Shown here: piece by piece, positions 1 to 8,767 of the stretch | How the letters are laid out: every line of letters starts with the position of its first letter | Numbering within the stretch: the stretch's first letter is position 1 | NCBI RefSeq assembly: GCF_900089775.1 | Contig: NZ_FLOB01000003.1 | Location: 411,032 to 475,031, forward strand | Length of the DNA: 64,000 nt | Source: Marinomonas spartinae | Lineage (GTDB): Bacteria; Pseudomonadota; Gammaproteobacteria; Pseudomonadales; Marinomonadaceae | Reading direction: 5' to 3' | Translations under genes and position numbers: made by a program | The notes under the pieces: model-generated | The model's input: only the letters and a program-made list of their open reading frames with translations | What the model was told of the DNA's origin: nothing | The model's database searches: none

Positions 1-407
1 AAAGTACCATTCTGGTAGCTAGACAGACCATTAGGAAGAAACTCAATACGAGACTTATTCGAGGGGAACCCTTGCCAATGAACGCTTACATCATGATCGA
101 ATTGTACCCGCCGATATTCTTTGGCATAACCTTCTCGCTGTCGAACTTCAAACCCTGAGGACCATATCCCACTACAATCCTCACCTCCACACACAAAACT
201 CATTGCCCCAGATTTAATCGCCATCTGGCGGGCTTCAAGCAATGCTTCAGACAAACTATCCATGTCATCCTGTAACATCTGTCTGTCTTGATGCTCTTTT
301 TGATAGACAAAAAAGTGAGTGGCACCAAAAAAAGACAAAATGGATAGAATGGCGAGCACACACAATACTTCAATGAAAGCAAAACCATGCTGATGGGGTT
401 GATACAT
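1..407 (-). CDS. GspH/FimT-type pseudopilin, partial (3' end outside window)
   Basis: This reading frame runs off the left edge, with about 135 residues visible. It starts with a short basic-free leader MYQPHQHG followed by FAFIEVL and a hydrophobic helix of about 20 residues, which is the class III prepilin signal: cleavage after Gly8 and Glu at +5 of the mature protein. Past the helix the segment SEALLEARQMAIKSG matches the GspH/FimT pattern. A strong ribosome binding site (AGGAGG, 415–420) lies 7 nt upstream of the ATG. Such minor pseudopilins prime type IV pili or type II secretion pseudopili at the inner membrane. The upstream hydrolase gene on the same strand is 62 bp away, so cotranscription is possible. 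Family is fairly sure; the exact pilus system is unknown because the downstream genes are not in the window. Confidence 0.75.
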   Translation of the reverse strand, partial: MYQPHQHGFAFIEVLCVLAILSILSFFGATHFFVYQKEHQDRQMLQDDMDSLSEALLEARQMAIKSGAMSFVCGGEDCSGIWSSGFEVRQREGYAKEYRRVQFDHDVSVHWQGFPSNKSRIEFLPNGLSSYQNGT

Positions 408-469
408 GCGGAAACCTCCTTGTCTCCAACTCAGTAATATTCTTGTTTACAAATCGCCCTCACAACATG

Positions 470-1336
470 CTAGGAGGGGAAAAACCATTTATCAATAAGT
501 TTGGCAATTTGTCGTGGTTTTTGGAAAGGCAACGAATGGTCACAGCCACTGAACACCTTATGACGCCAGCCCTCGTAGCGCTCACTCAACAATTGATAAT
601 GGTCTTTGAGAGAGTCGCTGCTTAACTCCCCAGAGAGCAAATACACCTCTTTCGCAGCTTCGATCATGGCCTGCCTATACTCAGGGGCTGCCGCAATGAC
701 TTCCACATGATTTGTTACCGCATCCAAAGCAAAAGCAAAACCCAATGGACGATGAGCCAGACGAGATTGTGTTGTCGACTCAGCGGCTGGATTCTTGCGA
801 CGATTGGGCGAGACCGTGTTCATAAAATTAGCCACTCCCAGCTCAACATCACCCGTTTCACGAATCGTTTGAGAGGCTTGGCGATACTTTTTACGCACCT
901 CAATCAGTGATTGAAGGTCCTCCCTATCAAGAGAAGCAGGTTCAAGTAACACCATTTTTACTGATGATAACCCAGCCATTACTCGGTGATGATTAAGGTT
1001 AAGCGCAATCAGACCGCCTAAAGAATACCCCACCATGTCAAACTCACGCCAATCCAAGGACAGTAAAAGTGCCTCAACTTCGCTTGTCAGCTCAGTAATA
1101 GTCACGGGGGCTTCTTTACCACCATGGTGGTAAGACGCTCCCATACCTTTTAAGTCAGGTATAAGAATACGCCGCCATTTCTTTAAAAATGGCAACATAG
1201 GTGAATACGTAATATCTCCGTCGACTCCAGCGCCATGCAACATTAAACAGGCTCGATCTGTATCCGCCTCGGGATTTTCATAGAGACGATAGGCAATACG
1301 ACCATTCTTTAAAGAAAGAAAAAATACATCAGACAC
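470..1336 (-). CDS. alpha/beta hydrolase
   Basis: The protein has 288 residues and an alpha/beta-hydrolase fold. An oxyanion-hole HGAG motif is seen near residues 34–37, a nucleophile elbow GYSLGG near 103–108 (Ser), and a late His in GCDHSLPF near residue 267 that fits the catalytic triad. No signal peptide is seen, so it is likely cytoplasmic. The substrate cannot be told from sequence; esterases, lactonases and C–C hydrolases all share this layout. It is divergent from pabB with about 68 bp between start codons, which must hold both promoters. Confidence 0.75.
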   Translation of the reverse strand: MSDVFFLSLKNGRIAYRLYENPEADTDRACLMLHGAGVDGDITYSPMLPFLKKWRRILIPDLKGMGASYHHGGKEAPVTITELTSEVEALLLSLDWREFDMVGYSLGGLIALNLNHHRVMAGLSSVKMVLLEPASLDREDLQSLIEVRKKYRQASQTIRETGDVELGVANFMNTVSPNRRKNPAAESTTQSRLAHRPLGFAFALDAVTNHVEVIAAAPEYRQAMIEAAKEVYLLSGELSSDSLKDHYQLLSERYEGWRHKVFSGCDHSLPFQKPRQIAKLIDKWFFPS

Positions 1337-1404
1337 TTGTAATAACCCTGTATGAGCCCCTATTAAAGACTACAATATTTTTTTACACGAGCGGTTGCCT
1401 TATT

Positions 1405-2826
1405 ATGCCAGAAATAACACTGATAGACCTACCATATCAGAGTTCATTATTGCCCTTCTTCCAAGCAATAAGACACTTACCCTACCCTGCCATACTGGAC
1501 AGCAACCATGAACATTTTCCAGATACCCAATTCGACATACTCGTCGCCAATCCACTTGCTCGCATTCACCCCAAGTCCCATAACACATTAATCGATTGGC
1601 GTGATCAGGTATTATACAGACTCAGTGACACAGATAACCCGATGGCGCTTCTCAACGAGCTATATACCCACATTGTACAGGAAGATTGGACGAAAAATGC
1701 CCCCACAGACCTCCCATTTATTGGCGGATTACTAGGGTATTATGGCTATGAAAGTGGTCACTATGTTGAGCAACTGCCCGACTCAGTTAATCACGACATA
1801 CAACTTGATACACTCAGCCTCGGTCTGTATGGCTGGACTGTTGTGACAAACCACCCTCGTCGTAGCACTCAGTTAATCATCACCCCTTGGTGTTCTCTTG
1901 AAGAATCAAACTCAATCCTTTCTCTATTAGAAAAAACACAACATCAAGAAAAAGATAACCACCAAAAAGAGGCCTCAGAGTTTAGGTTGCATAGTCGATT
2001 CACATCGAATATGAGCGCCTCTTCTTACGCGAAAAAATTTAATCAGGTAAAAGCCTATATTCAAGCGGGGGATTGCTACCAAGTCAATTTAGCACAGCGT
2101 TTTTCGAGTACCTACCATGGAGACCCATTCACCGCTTACCAACAGTTAAGAGCGGTGTGCCCCACCCCTTTTTCAGCCTATTTAGCTCTATCACCAGACC
2201 AAGCGATATTAAGCCATTCACCAGAGCGCTTCCTACTCTGCGATAAAGGCCGAATTGAGTCCAAGCCGATAAAAGGCACAATTGCCCGAGGCGAAACACC
2301 TCAAGCAGATAAAAAAAATGCCGATACCTTACTAAAATCAAAGAAAGATCGTGCAGAAAACCTTATGATTGTTGACCTATTGAGGAATGACCTTGGCCGC
2401 ACCTGTCTAACTGGCAGCATTAAAGTGCCATCTCTATTTGCTCTTGAAAGTTACGCCAATGTTCATCATTTGGTATCGACTGTTGAAGGCTGCATAGACT
2501 CGCGAGACCAAGCTATTCATGTTTTTCATGAAAGCTTTCCTGGCGGTTCTATCACCGGCGCCCCAAAAATAAGAGCCATGCAAATTATTGATGAGCTTGA
2601 ACCAGATGAACGCTCCGCCTACTGCGGTTCCATCGTGTATTTCAGCGCCAATGGCCAAATGGACTCAAGCATTACCATCCGAACTCTCGTGGCCGATCAG
2701 GGAAATATACACTGTTGGGCTGGTGGTGGACTTGTCGCGGATTCAATCTGCGAAGCGGAATACCAAGAAACCTTTACCAAGGTAGGTAAGTTGACCCATA
2801 CTCTTGAACATGTTTTTTTGAAGTAG
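1405..2826 (+). CDS. pabB: aminodeoxychorismate synthase component I
   Basis: The product (473 residues) belongs to the chorismate-binding family. It converts chorismate with ammonia from PabA into 4-amino-4-deoxychorismate for folate synthesis. The N-terminal region carries the GGLLGYYGYE motif of PabB/TrpE proteins. The C-terminal chorismate domain shows the conserved SPERFL, KPIKGTIARG, ENLMIVDLLRNDLGR and ESFPGGSITGAPK motifs. The PIKGT motif is the version found in PabB (Lys as nucleophile) rather than the PIAGT of anthranilate synthase, which argues for PabB over TrpE. The downstream Nudix gene starts 8 bp after the stop and is probably cotranscribed. Confidence 0.93.
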   Translation: MPEITLIDLPYQSSLLPFFQAIRHLPYPAILDSNHEHFPDTQFDILVANPLARIHPKSHNTLIDWRDQVLYRLSDTDNPMALLNELYTHIVQEDWTKNAPTDLPFIGGLLGYYGYESGHYVEQLPDSVNHDIQLDTLSLGLYGWTVVTNHPRRSTQLIITPWCSLEESNSILSLLEKTQHQEKDNHQKEASEFRLHSRFTSNMSASSYAKKFNQVKAYIQAGDCYQVNLAQRFSSTYHGDPFTAYQQLRAVCPTPFSAYLALSPDQAILSHSPERFLLCDKGRIESKPIKGTIARGETPQADKKNADTLLKSKKDRAENLMIVDLLRNDLGRTCLTGSIKVPSLFALESYANVHHLVSTVEGCIDSRDQAIHVFHESFPGGSITGAPKIRAMQIIDELEPDERSAYCGSIVYFSANGQMDSSITIRTLVADQGNIHCWAGGGLVADSICEAEYQETFTKVGKLTHTLEHVFLK

Positions 2827-2834
2827 GCCGTATT

Positions 2835-3500
2835 ATGCCCAATATATCGCAGTTTTTAGACGCCTTACCCCTTCAACCCTCTATGGATGAGATACGTACA
2901 GCATTAGACCACACCCAAGATGTTCATCCTATTTACAATCCAGACAAAGACTTATCACCAAGCGCATACAAATTAAAATACCGTTCAGCCGCCGTCCTGA
3001 TCCCTATTTGGCAAAATCCAGACGATGAACAATTGTATGTGCTACTTACCAAACGCGCCCTTCATATGCGCAATCATCCAGGACAAATAGCTTTCCCCGG
3101 TGGCAAGCATGACCCGACAGATGCCAGCATTCAATACACAGCATTGCGTGAAACCTTTGAAGAAATCGGCCTTGCCCCAGATTGTTTTGATCTGATTGGC
3201 GAGCTGGGTGAGTACTGTACTATTTCGGGGTTTTGCATCAAGCCCATTATCGCCGAAATGACTCGACTCAGTAAAATGAGCTTATGCGAAGACGAAGTCA
3301 AATCGGTTCATTGGGTACCACTCAGCCATCTCCTTACGCCCAGCAATTATCGCTTTCGTAAAAAGAAACTCGGCAATGTTTCGCGTGGCTACTTTGAAAT
3401 AGATTACCAAGATATTCGCATATGGGGTGTCACAGCAGGCATTCTGTATGGCCTTTACGAGACCTTAGCTCAATATAAAAATATCAATATTGCTAACTGA
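2835..3500 (+). CDS. NudL-type Nudix hydrolase (CoA pyrophosphatase)
   Basis: This 221-residue protein carries the UPF0035/NudL signature LLTKRALHMRNHPGQIAFPGG directly before a Nudix box ending in RETFEEIGL. In this subfamily the first Glu of the canonical Nudix box is not conserved, and here that position is Ala. Members hydrolyse coenzyme A and its derivatives to phosphopantetheine and 3',5'-ADP using Mg2+ or Mn2+. The gene follows pabB by 8 bp, so the two likely share a transcript, as NudL genes often sit beside pabB. Family assignment is firm; substrate is by family. Confidence 0.85.
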   Translation: MPNISQFLDALPLQPSMDEIRTALDHTQDVHPIYNPDKDLSPSAYKLKYRSAAVLIPIWQNPDDEQLYVLLTKRALHMRNHPGQIAFPGGKHDPTDASIQYTALRETFEEIGLAPDCFDLIGELGEYCTISGFCIKPIIAEMTRLSKMSLCEDEVKSVHWVPLSHLLTPSNYRFRKKKLGNVSRGYFEIDYQDIRIWGVTAGILYGLYETLAQYKNINIAN

Positions 3501-3609
3501 TTATCAAAATATACACAAAGAATAAGGTTAGTGTGCTTTCGTATTTTGCATACAACACACAACTTGATATGGTAGACCCAACATACATTTGACGACGGTT
3601 AACAATCCT

Positions 3610-4344
3610 ATGTCTACTTTTGATTTAGCGTCTTTTATTGCCAACAATGATGAAGACCAAGCACAAAAAATCCTCCACAATGCCTTAAAAGCATTCGATA
3701 ACATTGCCATTTCGTTTAGTGGCGCAGAAGATGTTGTACTCATTGATATGGCAGTAAAAGCCAAGAAAAATGTTCAAGTGTTCTCTTTAGACACAGGGCG
3801 ACTGCACGCAGAAACGTATCGCTTTATTGAACAAGTCCGCAAACATTATCAGATTGACATTGACATTATGTCTCCAGATCGAGAGGCGTTAGAACACTTC
3901 ACCAAAGAGAAAGGGCTATTTAGCTTTTTCGAAGACGGCCACAAAGAATGTTGCGGTATACGCAAAGTCGAGCCATTAAAACGTAAACTTGCACAAGTTG
4001 ATGCATGGGTGACGGGCCAACGCAAAGATCAAAGCCCAGGCACTCGCAACGTGCTCGCTTTCGCTGAACTAGATAGCGCTTTTAGTAAAGAAGACAAGCC
4101 GCTTTATAAGTTCAACCCATTGGCCAATTGGTCATCTGAGGACGTATGGAACTACATCAAAATGTTTGATGTACCCTATAACGAGCTTCATGCCAAGGGC
4201 TTTACCAGTATTGGCTGCGAGCCATGCACACGACCAATCCTACCAAACCAGCATGAACGCGAAGGCCGTTGGTGGTGGGAAGAATCTGAGCATAAAGAAT
4301 GTGGATTGCACATTGGCAACCTGATTCCAACCGCGCAGCAATAA
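3610..4344 (+). CDS. cysH: assimilatory adenylylsulfate (APS/PAPS) reductase
   Basis: The enzyme reduces activated sulfate to sulfite in cysteine synthesis. The nucleotide-binding SFSGAEDV segment lies near the N-terminus, followed by [28 protein letters not shown] and the catalytic C-terminal ECGLHIG. The Cys-Cys…Cys-x-x-Cys set is that of [4Fe-4S]-containing enzymes, which usually prefer APS over PAPS; that preference is inferred. I place the start at ATG 3610 (MSTFDLASF). An in-frame TTG at 3589 would add seven residues, and neither has a clear ribosome binding site. Confidence 0.9.
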   Translation: MSTFDLASFIANNDEDQAQKILHNALKAFDNIAISFSGAEDVVLIDMAVKAKKNVQVFSLDTGRLHAETYRFIEQVRKHYQIDIDIMSPDREALEHFTKEKGLFSFFEDGHKECCGIRKVEPLKRKLAQVDAWVTGQRKDQSPGTRNVLAFAELDSAFSKEDKPLYKFNPLANWSSEDVWNYIKMFDVPYNELHAKGFTSIGCEPCTRPILPNQHEREGRWWWEESEHKECGLHIGNLIPTAQQ

Positions 4345-4357
4345 CAGACTAAATACC

Positions 4358-4394
4358 GATGTCGTTTAACCAAACCATACGGTAAAACGACATC
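4358..4394. terminator. hairpin between convergent cysH and LysR-HTH genes
   Basis: Two 14-nt arms (4358–4371 and 4381–4394) pair with one mismatch around a 9-nt loop. It lies between two convergent genes, so it may end transcripts from both sides. There is no long T-run after either arm, which weakens the call. Confidence 0.5.
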
Positions 4395-4408
4395 TACTAT
4401 AGCCCCTA

Positions 4409-4711
4409 TCAGCCAACAGCCAACTGATCCATTTCTTTTTTCGAACCAGCAATACGCTTATCCCATTGACTAATAAAGCGTGCATAGCAGTTTTCCAGCT
4501 CATTAATATGCTGAACCAGAACTTTTCCCGCTGCAGTCAACTCTGTCGTTCGCCCATGACGCACCAACAAAGTTGCCCCAAGTCCTTGCTCGAGCTTCTT
4601 AATATGCTGACTTACCGCTGGCTGTGTTAACCCCAAGCGCTGTGCTGTTTGCGTAAAGCTGCCTGTTTCAACCAGTGTTTTAAATGTTTCTAAATGATGT
4701 GTATTAAGCAT
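4409..4711 (-). CDS. stand-alone LysR-type winged-helix DNA-binding protein
   Basis: The 100-residue product consists almost entirely of a LysR-type DNA-binding domain. The helix-turn-helix runs from about residue 4 to 60, with GSFTQTAQRLGLTQPAVSQHIKKLEQ-like spacing typical of the family, followed by the start of the linker helix. The usual effector-binding domain of about 200 residues is absent, and the 64 bp after the stop cannot encode it. An AAGGA ribosome binding site precedes the ATG. It is convergent with cysH. It could be a truncated regulator that is still expressed or a genuine short DNA-binding protein; no inducer-sensing role can be assigned. Confidence 0.75.
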   Translation of the reverse strand: MLNTHHLETFKTLVETGSFTQTAQRLGLTQPAVSQHIKKLEQGLGATLLVRHGRTTELTAAGKVLVQHINELENCYARFISQWDKRIAGSKKEMDQLAVG

Positions 4712-4813
4712 AACGATTCCTTATAGTAAGGTTATTATACGAAGCCCATCATTCAGAGCATTGACCTAAGTCGTGTTTTAATGAAAGACTGATCATTCCT
4801 TAGATAATAAATT

Positions 4814-6169
4814 ATGAGCATGATGAAAGAAGACTATTCACTGTTACCTTGGTATGAAAGACAATCAGGTCCCAAACCCGCCAGAGAAAACGATTATAGA
4901 ACCCCTTACCAACGAGATCGCGCTCGGATCATTCACAGTGCTGCTTTTCGTCGCTTGCAATCTAAAACACAAATTCTAGCCATCCGCCAAAATGACTACA
5001 GTCGAACACGCTTAACTCACTCGCTCGAAGTTGCGCAAATTGGTAATGGTATCGTCCATCAACTAAGGCACAGCTCCCCGGCAAACGCTGACTTTCAGAC
5101 TTGGCTTGCAGAAGATGCCTTAATAGAAACCGTTTGTTTAAGCCATGACATTGGCCATCCACCTTTTGGTCACGGTGGGGAAGTCGCGCTGAATTTTATG
5201 ATGCAAAATAACGGCGGTTTTGAGGGTAATGCACAATCCCTGAGAATTTTAGGTAAGCGCGGCTCTTACTCACCAACATATGGCATGGATGTCACCAGAA
5301 GGTCCTTGCTCGGTATCTTAAAATACCCTGTACTCTATCAGGATGTGGTGGGGCACTATCCCTCCAAACCGGAACGACTCCGCCAATTCAAAGCCTCACA
5401 ATGGACACCACCCAAATGCGTCTATAAAGAAGAACAAGACTTGCTTGATTGGATTATTGCTCCTTTTAGCGCAAGCGACAAAGCACGATTTCAAGAGATA
5501 TACCGCCCCGCCCCTAATACCCATGCTAAATCCAATCATGCCAGTTTTGATACCAGTATAATGGATCTTGCCGATGACATTGCTTACGGAGTTCATGATC
5601 TAGAAGATGCCATCGTGCTTGGCATGGTCACAAAAGAAATGTGGCTAGAGCATTTGGAGCCTAAACTAGCGGATCTAGGAACCTCTTTTTTTCATAGCAA
5701 TCTCACCACACTGCGCGGCCAATTATTTAGTCGAGAAAGTCATCTCAGAAAAGAGGCCATTGGCAGCTTGGTTAGCTGGTTCATCACCTCTTGCCAAGTC
5801 GAAGAAAATGCTTCCTTCGAGCATCCTTTATTGCGTTACCAGGTCACTTTACCCGAAGGTCAACGTCAAGCACTGGCGTTATTAAAAGCGTTTGAAATGC
5901 GACACATTATTCAAAAGCCAGAAGTGCAAATGTTGGTGTATAAAGGCCAGCAAATGCTCTTAGAAATGTTTGAAGCATTAGCTGCTGACCCAATTCGATT
6001 ATTACCGAAAGAAATCGCCAAAGAGTGGCATCAGACAACCCATGAAAAAGGGCATGATGGTATGAGAATTATCTGTGACTATATGTCATCCATGACAGAC
6101 GACTACGCCAGCCGCATGTATAACAAGCTGTTTGTACCAAGCTTTGGATCCGTTTTTGAACCTATGTGA
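4814..6169 (+). CDS. dGTPase-like HD-domain triphosphohydrolase
   Basis: The 451-residue protein matches the deoxyguanosinetriphosphate triphosphohydrolase-like family. It has the RDRARIIHSAAFRRLQSKTQ N-terminal motif, a His near residue 69 in LTHSLEV, the HD pair in LSHDIGHPPFGHGGE near residue 111, and a later Asp in MDLADDIAYGVHDLED. These form the metal-binding HD site. Enzymes of this family cleave dNTPs to deoxynucleoside and tripolyphosphate and affect dNTP pool quality. Length fits the dgt-like proteins of gammaproteobacteria rather than the 505-residue E. coli Dgt, so exact dNTP preference is open. Confidence 0.88.
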   Translation: MSMMKEDYSLLPWYERQSGPKPARENDYRTPYQRDRARIIHSAAFRRLQSKTQILAIRQNDYSRTRLTHSLEVAQIGNGIVHQLRHSSPANADFQTWLAEDALIETVCLSHDIGHPPFGHGGEVALNFMMQNNGGFEGNAQSLRILGKRGSYSPTYGMDVTRRSLLGILKYPVLYQDVVGHYPSKPERLRQFKASQWTPPKCVYKEEQDLLDWIIAPFSASDKARFQEIYRPAPNTHAKSNHASFDTSIMDLADDIAYGVHDLEDAIVLGMVTKEMWLEHLEPKLADLGTSFFHSNLTTLRGQLFSRESHLRKEAIGSLVSWFITSCQVEENASFEHPLLRYQVTLPEGQRQALALLKAFEMRHIIQKPEVQMLVYKGQQMLLEMFEALAADPIRLLPKEIAKEWHQTTHEKGHDGMRIICDYMSSMTDDYASRMYNKLFVPSFGSVFEPM

Positions 6170-6233
6170 TAGATGACAACGCCAATATAGTGTCAAAAAT
6201 AGGCTTAAGAAGAACAAGAATAGACTAAAACGA

Positions 6234-6263
6234 AGGGAGAGCGTTTAGCAAAACACTCTCCCT
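6234..6263. terminator. bidirectional hairpin overlapping the GNAT stop codon
   Basis: Arms 6234–6246 and 6251–6263 pair with one mismatch around a 4-nt loop. The hairpin overlaps the last codons of the minus-strand acetyltransferase gene and lies between two convergent genes. No strong T-run is present on either side. Confidence 0.5.
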
Positions 6264-6739
6264 AGCAGGAACACATCTTCTTGGAGCTCTTGGCATGAAG
6301 CTATCTTGGGAAGCACCCCCCAAGACTCAAAGCCCTGCTTTTTGAAAAATCGTAGGCTGAGCGTATTTCTCGCGTAGATATACGCCACCAGATGAGAAAA
6401 GTGCAGTGCGTCTTTATGATCGGCCAGGTATTGTATAAACGCCGCTGCCGCACCTTTTCCTCGCCATTGAGGCAACAAATAAACACTTACTTCTGCAGCC
6501 ATATCAAACGATGGCAAACCGTAAAAGGGCTCTAATGCGCCCCAACCAATAACCTCTCCCCCAGCGCTCACGACAAACATGGGACGCTCTGGTGTGGCAC
6601 TTTCAACCCACTCCATAACGTCTATCAGGTTAATATCTTTATTGCGATCACCAGACAAAGCAAAGTCATCGCCTTGCCGGTAGATGGCCAAAATATCAGG
6701 CACATCATCAATGGTCGCAACACGTAGACTAAACACCAT
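6245..6739 (-). CDS. GNAT-family N-acetyltransferase
   Basis: This 164-residue protein has the GNAT fold. Motif A is visible as VSVYLLPQWRGKGAAAAFIQYL (acetyl-CoA pyrophosphate loop around RGKGAA), and the C-terminal part RNTLSLRFFKKQGFESWGVLP is typical of GNAT motif B. It is closest in layout to phosphinothricin-acetyltransferase-like enzymes. The acceptor is unknown. The start has an AAGGAG site a few bases upstream. The next gene upstream on the same strand ends about 27 bp before it, so it may be the last gene of a lipoprotein–DUF2333–GNAT transcript. Confidence 0.8.
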   Translation of the reverse strand: MVFSLRVATIDDVPDILAIYRQGDDFALSGDRNKDINLIDVMEWVESATPERPMFVVSAGGEVIGWGALEPFYGLPSFDMAAEVSVYLLPQWRGKGAAAAFIQYLADHKDALHFSHLVAYIYARNTLSLRFFKKQGFESWGVLPKIASCQELQEDVFLLGRVFC

Positions 6740-6766
6740 GGACTCCTTAAGTGCTAGGGACAGATA

Positions 6767-7816
6767 CTAGCCCTGCTGCAACAATCGACGCAAATCAATC
6801 AAAGCCGCATTGGCACGAGAAATATAAGATGCCATCACCAAAGAGTGATTTGCTAACACACCAAAACCACTACCATTGAGGATCATCGGCGACCATACGG
6901 TGTCTTGAGTCGCATCTAATTCATGAATAATCTGTCTTAGGCTAACCAAAGCGTTTTTATCTTTTAAGGTCGGCGCAAAGTCTACTTCAACGGCTCGTAA
7001 AATCTCAAGTAACGCCCAAGTTGTTCCACGAGCTTCATAGAACACATTATCTATTTGCATCCAAGGAGTACGATGATACGCCCGTTGATGCCCCCCACCG
7101 GCAGCATCTTCATCTGATACCCCAGCAGGCGTCATGTTCTCATCAACAACGCTTGCCGATAAGCGTTGTGCCAAGCTACCAAGGCGAGTATTCACATCAG
7201 ACAACCAATCCACCAAGTTATCCGCACGCGCATAAAACTTCGCTGGATTACCAGAACCTGACGTACCTGCCAGCCGATTTAGATAATCCATCAACTCTTT
7301 ATTACCACGGCGGTATTCACTCTCACTAGAAGGTAATGCCCAGCTTTTGTTATCAAAATTAAATTGAGGCTCTGCGACTTTTAGATTCACATCTTCTGTT
7401 GATTGCGACTGCGAACGACTAAACTCTTTACGCATTGCCCGAGATAAATCTCGAACCTGAACTAACACCCCAAACTCCCAAGAAGGCATGTTGTCCATAA
7501 ACACACCCGGTGGCATGACATCATTTGAAATATAACCACCCGGCTTATTCAACAAGGTACTCACTAACTCGTGCAATGTACTGCCGATTGTATAGCCAAC
7601 CACCAAAGGCTTGTTGGGGTCATAACCATGCTCAGTCGCTGTTTCTCTAGCCACTTTATTAACATCAAACTGAGCTGGCTCATTACTCCAATACATACCA
7701 ATCACAGTAAGCACGATGACCAATAATAGGATCACTCCTAACACGACCTTCCACAACCACGGAGAGCGCTCTTGTCCTCTAAACATCGAGCCAAACTTAT
7801 GCATCATACTCGCCAT
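6767..7816 (-). CDS. DUF2333 family membrane-anchored protein
   Basis: The 349-residue protein has one N-terminal transmembrane helix (about residues 22–44) and a large soluble part probably facing the periplasm. The segments PGGYISNDVMPPG, NMPSWEFGVLVQVRDLSRAMR and VAEPQFNFDN are characteristic of the DUF2333 family known from Pseudomonas and relatives, whose function is not established to my knowledge. The lipoprotein gene upstream ends 9 bp before its start, so the two are almost certainly cotranscribed and may act together in the envelope; that link is inference. Confidence 0.8.
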   Translation of the reverse strand: MASMMHKFGSMFRGQERSPWLWKVVLGVILLLVIVLTVIGMYWSNEPAQFDVNKVARETATEHGYDPNKPLVVGYTIGSTLHELVSTLLNKPGGYISNDVMPPGVFMDNMPSWEFGVLVQVRDLSRAMRKEFSRSQSQSTEDVNLKVAEPQFNFDNKSWALPSSESEYRRGNKELMDYLNRLAGTSGSGNPAKFYARADNLVDWLSDVNTRLGSLAQRLSASVVDENMTPAGVSDEDAAGGGHQRAYHRTPWMQIDNVFYEARGTTWALLEILRAVEVDFAPTLKDKNALVSLRQIIHELDATQDTVWSPMILNGSGFGVLANHSLVMASYISRANAALIDLRRLLQQG

Positions 7817-7825
7817 TACCTCACC

Positions 7826-8662
7826 TTAATCCTTTTGTAATTCTATTAAATAGTCGCTGCGATGATAGATCATAGCATGCACTCTAAACTCACTGATTCG
7901 ACTGTTAATAATCTGATACAGCAAACGCGCTTGTTTATCATTTGGCCAATAGATGACGATTTCACTTTTATCTTTTGCCACTTTGTCAATTATCGGTTGT
8001 ATTTTCGCAAGTATCTCGTCATCACTCAAACTAAATAGGTTTTTTGGCAAAAAGTATTGACCATTTTTAGCTTTTTGCACTTTTTTAACCATCTTTTCAG
8101 AGGTATTCGTTACCTTATGCTGACTATCCGTCGGAGTCCGAGCAGGCTCTACTCGTTGAGATACTACTTGCTGACGACGTTTTTTAAGTCCATCAATGCG
8201 ATCCTTCATCTCATTAATAACTGGATCTTCAGGATTAACCGAGCCAGCAGAATTAAGGTAAGTCGTAGCCTGCTTATAACGCCCTTGAATCGCCGCCCGC
8301 CAAGCCCAGTCAATATAGGTATCAACAATCTTTTTAATACCCATTGTCGCCTTATAGTTACCGGGGTCACGACCAAGCGCCGTTTGAAAATATAAGTTGG
8401 CATTATCATCCACAGGTGTAAGCAAACGATTTTCTGCTAATGCCCGCTCCCCTTTCCAAATAAGACGAGCTGTTACTGTTTTATAGGGACTAAGCTTCGT
8501 CTTACTGTATTGGTGCGTTTTCGGTTGGCCCTTTTTGTTACTTGGGCTGACCGCTTTATTGGACTCTGAAATCGGAGAGTTTTGTGTTGTCTGTTTAATA
8601 TTTTCTTGGCAACCAACAAGGTAAACCACTGAAAATAATAAAAATAATGTTTTTATTTTCAA
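7826..8662 (-). CDS. predicted lipoprotein with TPR-like helical region
   Basis: The 278-residue product starts with a lipoprotein signal peptide, MKIKTLFLLFSVVYLVGC, with lipobox LVGC at residues 15–18. The start codon is TTG at 8660–8662, supported by an AAGGGG ribosome binding site just upstream and by the intact signal peptide. Residues about 65–160 (WKGERALAENRL, YFQTALGRDPGNYKA, QGRYKQATTYLNSAGSVNPEDP) look like two or three degenerate TPR-type helix pairs. The C-terminal 60 residues form a compact alpha/beta segment I do not recognise. It is the first gene of an apparent operon with DUF2333 and is divergent from dsbD. Confidence 0.7.
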   Translation of the reverse strand: MKIKTLFLLFSVVYLVGCQENIKQTTQNSPISESNKAVSPSNKKGQPKTHQYSKTKLSPYKTVTARLIWKGERALAENRLLTPVDDNANLYFQTALGRDPGNYKATMGIKKIVDTYIDWAWRAAIQGRYKQATTYLNSAGSVNPEDPVINEMKDRIDGLKKRRQQVVSQRVEPARTPTDSQHKVTNTSEKMVKKVQKAKNGQYFLPKNLFSLSDDEILAKIQPIIDKVAKDKSEIVIYWPNDKQARLLYQIINSRISEFRVHAMIYHRSDYLIELQKD

Positions 8663-8767
8663 TTTAACCCCTTTTAACTAGCAACTTCTGCAAGGATTGA
8701 TAGTCTATATAGACTGTCAGCGTGAAGGAATAAAGTCACGCGTTCAACTCATTCTATGTAGATTGTT

